Shown here: positions 27,399-35,339 of the stretch, in pieces | How positions within the stretch are numbered: position 1 is the stretch's first letter | Layout of the letters: each line of letters begins with the position of its first letter | Assembly (NCBI GenBank): GCA_043758755.1 | Contig: JAYVMW010000059.1 | Location: forward strand, 124,001 to 188,000 | Length of the DNA stretch: 64,000 nucleotides | DNA from: Solimicrobium sp043758755 | GTDB taxonomy: Bacteria > Pseudomonadota > Gammaproteobacteria > Burkholderiales > Burkholderiaceae_D | Reading direction: 5' to 3' | Translations under genes and position numbers: made by a program | The notes under the pieces: generated by a model | What the model was told of the DNA's origin: nothing | Database searches by the model: none | The model's input: the letters and a program-made list of their open reading frames with translations, nothing else

Positions 27399-28414
27399 TG
27401 GCAACCAATCTTAAAAAACTGGCACAAAGTCTGGGCATCTCCGAGACCACCGTCAGCCGCGCACTGAATGGCTATCCGGAAGTCAGTGCGCGCACCCGCG
27501 AACGCGTACTGGCTGCGGCGCAGCTGGCCGGCTATCGTCCCAATCCGATGGCGCGCAGCCTGGCCTCAGGCCGCACCAACGTAGTAGGTATCATTCATCC
27601 GCTGCCCAATGAACTGGGTGATCCGATGTTCATGCAGGTGGTCGGCGGCATGATACAGGCGCTGGAAAGCCGTCAGATGGATCTGATCATTGCACCGGTT
27701 TCGCAAGACCATGAAATGCGCTCCTACCAGCATATGGTGCACGGCAAAAAAGTGGATGGCCTGATTGTTTCGCGTACCCAGCTGTATGACGAACGCATTG
27801 CCTACCTGACCAATTACGGTTTGCCGTTTGTGGCGCACGGACGCACCCGGGTCAACAAGCCGCATGCCTGGTTCGATTACGACAATGAAAGCGGCATGCG
27901 CATGGCCGTGGAATATCTGCTGTCTTTCGGTCACAAAAAAATCGGTCTGATCAGTGCGCCGCTCGACATGAATTTTGCCCGACAGCGCTGCGACAGTTTT
28001 AAGGTCACGCTGCAAAGCGCCGGCGTGATGGCCAATCCGGACCACATGATCGATGGCGCCAATGACCGGCGCAGCGGCTATCTGGCCATGCAGGCCATAC
28101 TGGAACATCCGCAACCGCCTTCAGCCGTCATTGTCGATAACCACATGTCTGGTGTGGGCGCGATGCGGGCACTGTTGGATCGGGGTATTGTCATTGGCCA
28201 GAAAATGTCGGTGATTGTCTGGGGCAAAATGGAAGATTCGCTGGCCGGTCACAACGTAACCACCATTGAGCAGCCCAATCCGGACCAGGCGGGCGTCAAA
28301 ATGATTGAAATGCTGCTGGAGCTGCAGAATGGCACGCCACCAGCGGAGCTGCAGGAATTATGGCAGCCGGTGTTACTGCCGGGAGAAACCGTAGGTCGCC
28401 CTCAGGCTGGCTGA
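27398..28414 (+). CDS. LacI-family transcriptional regulator of the maltodextrin locus
   Basis: A 338-residue regulator: LacI helix-turn-helix at the N-terminus (LKKLAQSLGISETTVSRALNG, PEVSARTRERV, AAQLAGYRPNPMARSLASG) followed by a periplasmic-binding-like ligand domain with VDGLIVS, SFGHKKIGLIS and DRRSGYLAM. The start ATG 27398 overlaps the GH31 stop by one base; the frame is open upstream inside that gene. It probably binds the AAAGCGCTTT operators at 18507-18549 and is released by a maltose-type sugar. It sits mid-operon between glycosidases, suggesting autoregulation with its targets. Confidence 0.9.
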   Translation: MATNLKKLAQSLGISETTVSRALNGYPEVSARTRERVLAAAQLAGYRPNPMARSLASGRTNVVGIIHPLPNELGDPMFMQVVGGMIQALESRQMDLIIAPVSQDHEMRSYQHMVHGKKVDGLIVSRTQLYDERIAYLTNYGLPFVAHGRTRVNKPHAWFDYDNESGMRMAVEYLLSFGHKKIGLISAPLDMNFARQRCDSFKVTLQSAGVMANPDHMIDGANDRRSGYLAMQAILEHPQPPSAVIVDNHMSGVGAMRALLDRGIVIGQKMSVIVWGKMEDSLAGHNVTTIEQPNPDQAGVKMIEMLLELQNGTPPAELQELWQPVLLPGETVGRPQAG

Positions 28415-28467
28415 CGAATACAAGAAACCCCAAACAAGACATTGCAAGTCTGAACAACAGAGAAACC

Positions 28468-30126
28468 ATGAAAAACAATTCGACCCCCCAAGCTGCCGAC
28501 TGGTGGCGCGACGCGATCATCTACCAGGTCTATCCGCGCAGTTTTTGCGACACCAATAATGACGGCATTGGTGACCTGGCCGGCATTACCTCCAAACTCG
28601 ATTACATCGCCGAGCTTGGTGTGGATATTGTCTGGATTTCGCCGTTTTTTACCTCGCCGATGAAAGATTTCGGTTATGACGTATCGAATTACTGCGACAT
28701 TGATCCGCTGTTCGGAACGCTGGCTGATTTTGACCGGCTGGTGCAGCGCGCCCATGCGCTGGGATTGAAAATCATGATCGATCAGGTGCTCTCACACAGT
28801 TCTGACCAGCACCCGTGGTTTGTGGAAAGCCGGGCCAGTCGCACCAATCCGAAAGCCGACTGGTACGTGTGGGCTGATCCGAAACCGGATGGCACGGCAC
28901 CGAATAACTGGCTGTCAATTTTCGGTGGTCCGGCCTGGCAGTGGGATACCAGACGGCGCCAGTATTATCTGCACAATTTTCTGACCAGTCAGCCGGATCT
29001 GAATTTTCATCAGCCCCAGGTACAAAAGGCTCATCTGGACAGCATGCGATTCTGGCTCGAGCGCGGTGTCGACGGTTTCAGAGTGGATGCCTGCATTTTT
29101 CATTTTCATGATCAGCTGCTGCGCAATAATCCACCGGCCCAGATTCAGAATACCGTGAGTGTGCCGGCGTCCAATCCGTATGGTTTGCAGGCCCATATTT
29201 ACGACAATACCCGTCCGGAAAATATCGAGTTCTTCCGGAAAATGCGCTTGCTGCTCAATGAATACAATGCCATTTCGATCGGCGAAATCGGCTCTGACGA
29301 TGCCCTGTCGGTAATGGCCGAATACACAGATCACGGTGACCGGTTGCATATGGCGTACAGTTTTAATCTGCTCACCAGTGAAAAATCGGTCTCACATATC
29401 CGCGCGCAGGTGGAAGGATTTGAACAGAAAATCGCCGCCTCACAGCAGCCCGGCTGGGCTTCCTGGTCGATCGGCAACCATGATGTCGACCGGGTCATGA
29501 CGCGCTGGGGCGGTAACGGTCAGACCGACTTTGCCAAAGTGCTGCTGGCCATGCAGCTGTCGTTAAAAGGCACACCGTGCCTGTATCAGGGCGATGAACT
29601 GGCGTTGACTCAGGCTGAGCTGGTGTTTGAAGATCTGCAGGATCCGGTCGGGATCACTTTCTGGCCCGAAGTCAAAGGCCGCGACGGTTGCCGCACACCG
29701 ATGCCGTGGAATGCAAGCCAGGTCAATGCCGGTTTCAGCAGCGCCAAAACCTGGTTGCCGGTGCCCCCGGAACATGTACGCGCGTCGGCCCGGCAGCAGC
29801 TCGAAGATCCTGCTTCACCGCTGAATTTTGCGCGTCATTTCATTGCCTGGCGCAAGACGCTGCCACAGCTCACACGCGGCGCGATCCATTTTTATGATGT
29901 TCCCGAGCCGGTACTGGCGGTGCGGCGCGAACTTGCCGGGCACAGGGACGTGATCGCCGTGCTGAATCTGGGCGACGCTCCGGTTCAGTTTGATTTGCCG
30001 GACAGTGCTGCTTATCAGAAGCTGTCAGGTCATGGCATGTCTGGCACGGCTGACCATGGCACGATCATGCTGCCGGCGTTTGGCGGGTGGTTTGGCGAAC
30101 ACATCACAACGACAGAAAAAGGATAA
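28468..30126 (+). CDS. Cytoplasmic GH13 alpha-glucosidase
   Basis: A 552-residue enzyme without signal peptide. DWWRDAIIYQVYPRSFCDTNNDGIGDLAGI opens the oligo-1,6-glucosidase/alpha-glucosidase type barrel, in segments typical of GH13 subfamilies 17/23. Catalytic residues: nucleophile Asp207 in GFRVDACIF, acid/base Glu273 in IGEIGSDD, stabiliser Asp339 in GNHDVDR. It hydrolyses maltose and short maltodextrins to glucose inside the cell, feeding the glucokinase at the end of the cluster. The start is ATG 28468; the frame is open back to 28360 but that part overlaps the regulator gene. It lies 53 bases after the regulator. Confidence 0.9.
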   Translation: MKNNSTPQAADWWRDAIIYQVYPRSFCDTNNDGIGDLAGITSKLDYIAELGVDIVWISPFFTSPMKDFGYDVSNYCDIDPLFGTLADFDRLVQRAHALGLKIMIDQVLSHSSDQHPWFVESRASRTNPKADWYVWADPKPDGTAPNNWLSIFGGPAWQWDTRRRQYYLHNFLTSQPDLNFHQPQVQKAHLDSMRFWLERGVDGFRVDACIFHFHDQLLRNNPPAQIQNTVSVPASNPYGLQAHIYDNTRPENIEFFRKMRLLLNEYNAISIGEIGSDDALSVMAEYTDHGDRLHMAYSFNLLTSEKSVSHIRAQVEGFEQKIAASQQPGWASWSIGNHDVDRVMTRWGGNGQTDFAKVLLAMQLSLKGTPCLYQGDELALTQAELVFEDLQDPVGITFWPEVKGRDGCRTPMPWNASQVNAGFSSAKTWLPVPPEHVRASARQQLEDPASPLNFARHFIAWRKTLPQLTRGAIHFYDVPEPVLAVRRELAGHRDVIAVLNLGDAPVQFDLPDSAAYQKLSGHGMSGTADHGTIMLPAFGGWFGEHITTTEKG

Positions 30127-30128
30127 CC

Positions 30129-31460
30129 ATGTTCAACCCATTCATCTCCTTGGTACGAATCTTTCACGCACTGGCCCTGGCAACCCTGCTGTGCGGGTCA
30201 GCCTTTGCCGGCGAGGTCGCACCTGATATGGCCCATGTTGCCTGGTCACGCAATGCCGTCATTTATCAGGTCAATGTGCGTCAGTACACGCCAGAAGGAA
30301 CCTTTAACGCCTTCACCAGACAATTGCCCAATCTGAAAAAAATGGGCGTGGATGTGATCTGGCTCATGCCGATTCAGCCGATCGGCACGCTCAATCGCAA
30401 GGGCACGTTGGGCAGCTACTATTCGATCAGTGATTACACCAAAACCAACCCGGAATTCGGTTCGATGGCTGACCTGAAAACGCTGGTCAAGACCGCGCAT
30501 GGTCTGGGCATCAAAGTCATTCTGGATTGGGTCGCCAACCACACCGCCTGGGATCACCCGTGGGCCAAACAGCACAAAGACTGGTACAAACTGAATACCA
30601 AAGGCGAAATTTATCCTGTGACCTTTACCGCTGAGGACGGCACCGCGACCGACTCCTGGTCGGATGTGATCGGATTAAATTACAACAATAAAGACATGCG
30701 CAAAGCCATGGTCAAGGCCATGGAGTTCTGGATAAAAAATGCCGATCTGGATGGCTTTCGCTGTGACGTAGCCATGCTGGTACCACGCGACTTCTGGGAA
30801 GATACCCGCGCGCAGCTGGACCGGATCAAACCGGTGTTCATGCTGGCAGAAGACGAAAACGTCTCGTTGCACGCCAGGGCCTTTGATATGACTTACAGTT
30901 GGGATTTTGGCAATCTGATGCAAAGTTTCGGTGCTCGGAAAACCGGCGTGCAGGGCTTTCTGGACTATATCAATGCGGCTAAAACCAGGTATCCCAAATC
31001 CGCTTACCGGATGATGTTTACCAGCAACCATGATTACAACTCCTGGGTAGGTACCGATGCGGAACTGTATGGTGCCGGCTACGAGGCGATGATGGTCATG
31101 ACCTTCACGCTGCCGGGCATGCCGCTGATTTATGGCGGCCAGGAATCACGCCTGACCAAACGTCTGGAGTTTTTTGAAAAAGACCCGATCGACTGGAAGT
31201 CGCGTGAAATGGAACCGTTGTATACCCAGTTAATCGCGCTAAAACACAGCAATCCGGCGTTGGCCAACGGTCAGTATGGCGGCGACGTCACGGTGCTTGA
31301 TGTCGGTAACGACAATGTGCTGGCCTATCGGCGCAAGTTGGGTAGCAATGTCGTGACGGTGGCGTTGAACCTGTCGAATCAGCAGCAGAGCTATCAGCTG
31401 GAAGGTCAGGCTTCGGTCAGTCTGGCACCGTGGCATTGGCAGATTGATGTGTCGAAATAG
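30129..31460 (+). CDS. Exported GH13 alpha-amylase family enzyme
   Basis: A 443-residue GH13 protein with a signal peptide (FHALALATLLCGSAFA, cleavage before GEV). The compact single-domain barrel begins AVIYQVNVRQYTPEGTF. Catalytic residues: Asp213 in GFRCDVAML, Glu241 in MLAEDEN, Asp302 in SNHDYNS. The loop 3 region is short. The start ATG 30129 is two bases after the previous stop and the GGATAA leader is inside it, so translation is coupled. It is a probable periplasmic or surface amylase attacking longer alpha-glucans before transport. It is the last glycosidase of the cluster. Confidence 0.88.
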   Translation: MFNPFISLVRIFHALALATLLCGSAFAGEVAPDMAHVAWSRNAVIYQVNVRQYTPEGTFNAFTRQLPNLKKMGVDVIWLMPIQPIGTLNRKGTLGSYYSISDYTKTNPEFGSMADLKTLVKTAHGLGIKVILDWVANHTAWDHPWAKQHKDWYKLNTKGEIYPVTFTAEDGTATDSWSDVIGLNYNNKDMRKAMVKAMEFWIKNADLDGFRCDVAMLVPRDFWEDTRAQLDRIKPVFMLAEDENVSLHARAFDMTYSWDFGNLMQSFGARKTGVQGFLDYINAAKTRYPKSAYRMMFTSNHDYNSWVGTDAELYGAGYEAMMVMTFTLPGMPLIYGGQESRLTKRLEFFEKDPIDWKSREMEPLYTQLIALKHSNPALANGQYGGDVTVLDVGNDNVLAYRRKLGSNVVTVALNLSNQQQSYQLEGQASVSLAPWHWQIDVSK

Positions 31461-31576
31461 GTTCTATCCTTTGCACAGATAGGCCTGTGGGGGACAATTT
31501 GCGCTCTTTAGTCTATATAATAATCGCCAACCGCCGTTGAACCGATTATAAAAAACTACAGGCATCAAAAAGCGCA

Positions 31577-33502
31577 ATGAACTATTTTGAGACACCCCGC
31601 TTGATTGCCGACATCGGCACTACCTTCGCCCATTTTGCCCTGGAAACTGCCAAGGGCAATTTTGAAAACATCACTACGCTGCGTTGCGCCGACTATTCCG
31701 ATTTTCAGTCGGCCATAACCCATTACCTCACTCTGGTCAGTCCCGCGCAGATCGTGCATGCCGCAGTGGCCGTAGCCAATCCGGTGATCGGTGATATCGT
31801 CACCATGACCAATTATCACTGGCAGTTTTCCATCGAACAGACCCGGGTAGCACTGGGTCTGGAAACACTGGTGGTGATCAATGACTATACAGCACTGGCC
31901 ATGGCGATTCCGCGGCTGTCCGGTGCCGATCTGCAAAAAATCGGTGCGGGTGAACCGGCGCTGAGCAATACCGCCAAAAATGTCTGCGGCATTATCGGCA
32001 CAGGCAGTGGTCTGGGCATGTCGGGGCTGATACCGGCCGGTGACGGCTGGATTTCTCTCGGCTCGGAAGGCGGACACTGTTCCTTTTCTCCGCATGACGA
32101 ACTTGAAATTAGCGTGTTGCGGTATGCCTGGAAGTCGTTCAAACACGTTTCCTTTGAACGCTTGCTGTCCGGTCCGGGTATTGAGCTGATGTATCGGGCC
32201 CTGGCCGATCATGCGCACGTGCAGGGTCAGGATTTGACGGCACCGGAAATCAGCCGGCGTGCTTTGGATGGCAGCGATAAAATCTGTGCCGAAACGCTGG
32301 AGGTATTTTGCGGCCTGCTCGGCACAGCTGCGGCCAATCTGGCGGTTACGCTGGGCGCCACCGGTGGTGTGTATATCGGTGGTTCGATCGTGCCGCGTCT
32401 GGGCGATTATTTCGTGAAATCAAAGTTTCGCGAACGCTTTGAAGAAAAAGGGCGTTTCAGCAATTACCTCACCAATGTGCCGACCTATGTAATTAAGGCC
32501 GGGCAAACCACCTTCATCGGCATTTCAGAAATTCTCGATGCGCAGCTGCGTTCGATTCAGGCCAAGCCGGGTGCGGCGATACTGGGGCAGATCCGCCGCT
32601 CGCGCAGTGAACTGTCACCGGCCGAGCTGCGCGTGGCAGATTATGTGCTGGAGCACCCGCGTACGGCATTGAATGAACCGATCGGTTCGATCGCCAAAGC
32701 GGCCAAAGTCTCCCAGCCGACTGTGATCCGGTTCTGTCGCTCGCTGGGTTGTGAAGGTTTGTCCGACTTCAAGTTGAGACTGGCGTCGGGCCTGACCGGA
32801 ACCATTCCGCTCACGCATACCCAGGTAACCAGCGATGACTCCATGGTTGAACTCGGCGCCAAAGTGCTGGGCAATACCGCTTCAGCGATTCTTCAGGTGC
32901 GCAACCAGATTAACCGCGACATGATCGACCGCGCCATCGAGTTGCTCATTGCCGCCAACCGGGTCGATTTTTTTTCCGTCGGTCATTACGGTGTGGTCGC
33001 GCATGATGCGCAGTTCAAATTTTTACGGCTCGGCATTTCCAGCGGTGCCTATACCGATCCCAAGCTGCAGCCGCTGGCCGCCGGCGTATTGAAGGCTGGC
33101 GACGTGGCCGTGATCGTCAGCAGCAGCGGCAAAATTGCCGAACTGCTGGAAGTGGCAGAAAAAGCCCGCACCCGCGGCGCAGCCATCATTGCCATTACTG
33201 CCAGTCAGTCGCCGCTGGCGCGGATTGCCGATGTGGCACTGATCGTGGACCACGTGGAAGATATCTCGACCTCGTTGCCCATGATCAGCCGGATTCTGTA
33301 TCTGCTGGTGATCGATATTATCGCCGTCGGGGTCGCCATACGCAGGAAGGCCGCTCAGTCCGGGTTTGCCGACAATGACGCCGATGAAAGTCTCGATGAG
33401 CTCGGGCAGTCACAGCCCAATCCTGAAAAACGCGTGCCGGATGCCTCGCAGGGCATCAGTATTGCCTCACCACTGGCAACGCTGACTTCGCACAGCCGGT
33501 GA
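31577..33502 (+). CDS. glk: Bifunctional glucokinase / RpiR-family regulator fusion
   Basis: A 641-residue fusion. Residues 1-~320 are a bacterial glucokinase (LIADIGTTFAHFAL phosphate-binding start, VINDYTALAMAIP, GTGSGLGMSGL, SEGGHCSF, GATGGVYIGGSIVPR). Residues ~340-420 are an RpiR-type helix-turn-helix (VSQPTVIRFCRSLGCEGLSDFKLRLA), and ~460-590 a SIS sugar-phosphate-binding domain (VDFFSVGHYGVVA, AVIVSSSGKIAELLEVAEKA). It phosphorylates glucose delivered by the upstream enzymes, and the regulator half probably senses a hexose phosphate. The fusion is known from Burkholderiales. It starts 116 bases after the amylase gene. No terminator is seen after it. Confidence 0.92.
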   Translation: MNYFETPRLIADIGTTFAHFALETAKGNFENITTLRCADYSDFQSAITHYLTLVSPAQIVHAAVAVANPVIGDIVTMTNYHWQFSIEQTRVALGLETLVVINDYTALAMAIPRLSGADLQKIGAGEPALSNTAKNVCGIIGTGSGLGMSGLIPAGDGWISLGSEGGHCSFSPHDELEISVLRYAWKSFKHVSFERLLSGPGIELMYRALADHAHVQGQDLTAPEISRRALDGSDKICAETLEVFCGLLGTAAANLAVTLGATGGVYIGGSIVPRLGDYFVKSKFRERFEEKGRFSNYLTNVPTYVIKAGQTTFIGISEILDAQLRSIQAKPGAAILGQIRRSRSELSPAELRVADYVLEHPRTALNEPIGSIAKAAKVSQPTVIRFCRSLGCEGLSDFKLRLASGLTGTIPLTHTQVTSDDSMVELGAKVLGNTASAILQVRNQINRDMIDRAIELLIAANRVDFFSVGHYGVVAHDAQFKFLRLGISSGAYTDPKLQPLAAGVLKAGDVAVIVSSSGKIAELLEVAEKARTRGAAIIAITASQSPLARIADVALIVDHVEDISTSLPMISRILYLLVIDIIAVGVAIRRKAAQSGFADNDADESLDELGQSQPNPEKRVPDASQGISIASPLATLTSHSR

Positions 33503-33526
33503 GCTTTAGCGTGTGAGTAATTTGAA

Positions 33527-33826
33527 CTACGCGGCGTAGCCGTAATTGCGGTTTGATTTCTGACCGGTCATTTCGGTGACTATGCCGAGTGCGTCCAAAG
33601 TCTGGACAGCAGCGTTGGCCGTCGGAAAGGTTGTGCCCAGTTTGCGACATACATGGTCTACGTTAAAGCGCGGCATCACCGGCAGCATCTCAAACAGGCG
33701 ATAGCTGGCTGGGCCGGCCCGCTCCGATAGGCGTCGGTCGGTTGTCACCAGACTGGCTATGCTGGTGATGCTGCGTTCTGCTTCGGCAGTAGTGGTTATT
33801 TGATAATTTCCGAAAATGCGCTTCAT
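33527..33826 (-). pseudogene. Remnant of a Fic-family protein (C-terminal winged-helix part)
   Basis: The 99 codons encode only the C-terminal end of a Fic protein: ITTTAEAERSITSIASLV, ASYRLFEMLPVMPRFNVDHV and LGTTFPTANAAVQTLDALGIVTEMTGQKSNRNYGY, the winged-helix tail common to Fic AMP-transferases. The catalytic HPFxxGNGR motif and everything before it is missing, and upstream DNA shows no trace of it. A complete copy would be about 370 residues. I read it as a truncated leftover from a lost gene; a start ATG at 33826 exists, but the product would lack enzymatic activity. Confidence 0.7.
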
Positions 33827-33838
33827 TTGAAAGGTTCT

Positions 33839-33969
33839 TTGACGGCAGTGAATTTAATTAAAGAAAACGTTAATTTAGTTTGTTCAATTAAAGTATTTTT
33901 TAATTACGTCGATTTTGTTGTTTATATGATCAGGAGGCGGAGGCAAGCATTGAACGGCTTGACGGCAGT
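33839..33969 (+). repeat. Pair of short direct repeats next to the Fic remnant
   Basis: TTGACGGCAGT occurs at 33839-33849 and again at 33959-33969, each followed by a GATTT-like stretch, 120 bases apart. It lies at the truncated end of the Fic remnant. No insertion sequence lies between them. Confidence 0.4.
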
Positions 33970-34015
33970 CGATTTGATGCAATCTCTCATTTTGGAATTC
34001 ACCGTTTATGAGCTA

Positions 34016-34036
34016 AAGTGAATTAAGAATTCACTT
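34016..34036. promoter_or_regulatory. Perfect inverted repeat just before a binding-protein gene
   Basis: AAGTGAATT-AAG-AATTCACTT is a 9-bp perfect inverted repeat ending 13 bases before ATG 34050. It could be an operator or a hairpin that hides the ribosome-binding region; no clear Shine-Dalgarno is otherwise present. Confidence 0.4.
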
Positions 34037-34049
34037 AGGCAATTAATTT

Positions 34050-34847
34050 ATGCGAAAACTGCTGTTTTTCAGTAACCTGGGAGGACTGTTACTCTTGCTG
34101 TTGCTGGCGCTGGCGCACCGCGAGGCAAAGGCCGACGAATGGCTAAAAATAACGCTCACCGATGTGCCGTACCCGCCATTGGTTTTTGTCAACACACCGA
34201 ATACCGGAATTCTGACTGACATCGTAAGAGAATCGTTCCGGCTTGCCAAAGTGCAGACCGAATTTTTGCCGATGCCCAACAACCGGGCGATTACAGGCTT
34301 GTTGCTGGGTGCCTATGACGGCAGTTATGGCTGGGCGCACAGTCCGGAGCGTGACGAAAAGCTGCTCTTTTCCAGCAAGCCTATTTATTCTTTTCGGATG
34401 GTGTTCTTTCAAAAAAATGGCACCGATATTTACTGGAATTCAATACGGGATTTGGCGCGTTACCGGATTGGCACCACGCTGGGAAATTACTATTTCCCTG
34501 AATTTGAAGCGCTGGTGGCTTCCGGGGTGCTCAGGGTCGACCCGGCAGACACGGATATTGCCAATTTCAACAAATTGCTGCGCGACCGGATCCAGCTTTT
34601 TCCGATAGATGTGGATGTGGGGCTGTATCTTTTAAAAAATAATTTTTCTCTCGAAGAGCGCAAAAAAATCACCTACCAGGACAAGGCGTTTGCGGTGGTC
34701 CCGGTCTATGTAGTCATCCGGCGCGACCTCCGGCAGGCCGTGGAATTGCGTGACCGGTTTGATCGTGGTTTTCAACAACTGGTCGAATCCGGGAATTACA
34801 GAAAAATGGTCGAGACGTATCAGGCGGGCCTGAAAATTCAGCAATAA
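34050..34847 (+). CDS. Periplasmic solute-binding protein, SBP_bac_3-like
   Basis: A 265-residue exported protein. The signal covers residues 1-~27 (LGGLLLLLLLALAHREAKA). A class-3-like amino-acid-binding fold follows: ITLTDVPYPPLVF, GILTDIVRESFRLAKVQTEFLPMPNNRAI, YDGSYGWAHSPERDEKLLFSSKPIY, LARYRIGTTLGNYYFPEF and a closing helix with QQLVESGNYRKMVETY. No permease or ATPase genes are adjacent, so this may be an orphan sensor or scavenging protein like those common in betaproteobacteria. A related protein is encoded at 44321-45190 on the other strand. Confidence 0.78.
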   Translation: MRKLLFFSNLGGLLLLLLLALAHREAKADEWLKITLTDVPYPPLVFVNTPNTGILTDIVRESFRLAKVQTEFLPMPNNRAITGLLLGAYDGSYGWAHSPERDEKLLFSSKPIYSFRMVFFQKNGTDIYWNSIRDLARYRIGTTLGNYYFPEFEALVASGVLRVDPADTDIANFNKLLRDRIQLFPIDVDVGLYLLKNNFSLEERKKITYQDKAFAVVPVYVVIRRDLRQAVELRDRFDRGFQQLVESGNYRKMVETYQAGLKIQQ

Positions 34848-34857
34848 GGCGCGTTGC

Positions 34858-35308
34858 ATGTCCATAGACCGGAAAGCCTTACCAATTGGAATAGTGCAGG
34901 TTGTTGCCGGCGGCAGTTCCGGCAGCCTTGACATCAGCTACGGATTCGGGAATCTGACTGAGGATGGCTACAACTTCATGGCTACGCTGAACGTCACCCG
35001 GCAGCAGGAACTGCAGGCGTCGCAACGCACCTTTGCCAGTACCGGCGACAGTCCGGCGCGCGGACTGGTCAACATAAATGGCGCCACCGGACCGGCACCG
35101 GGATCTTATACAGACGCCAGCGGCAACTTCTGGCAGGTGGGCTATCCGGGCTGTGCCGGCAACAGGAATGTGGTGGCACTCTCCAACGTCGACGACCGAA
35201 TCCGGACTGCTCCAGCTGACCAAACAACTGCCGGACCGTAACACGCTCACTGTCCAATATTTTTACAGCCATATGCGAATTCTGACCAAGGCGCAGACTC
35301 TTGTCTGA
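34858..35308 (+). pseudogene. Internal fragment of a decayed TonB-dependent receptor
   Basis: Two overlapping frames carry parts of a receptor barrel. The first (34858-about 35180) reads GSSGSLDISYGFGNLTEDGYNF, GDSPARGLVNINGATGPAPG and NFWQVGYPGCAGNRNVVALS. The second resumes in another frame with ESGLLQLTKQLPDRNTLTVQ and YFYSHMRI. Such blocks occur in the mid-barrel of Oar/CirA-like TonB-dependent receptors. Plug, signal peptide and C-terminus are missing, and a frameshift with a small deletion joins the two parts. It is a leftover, probably of a receptor once partnered with the neighbouring halogenase-like gene. Confidence 0.65.
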
Positions 35309-35339
35309 GACCCTGCGCAACTGACAGCGCTGCAGACTT

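Noticed and set aside
31461..31576. Possible terminator CTATC...GATAG after the exported amylase gene
   Set aside because: The stem is only five bases with no T tract, and the glucokinase-regulator gene follows in the same direction.
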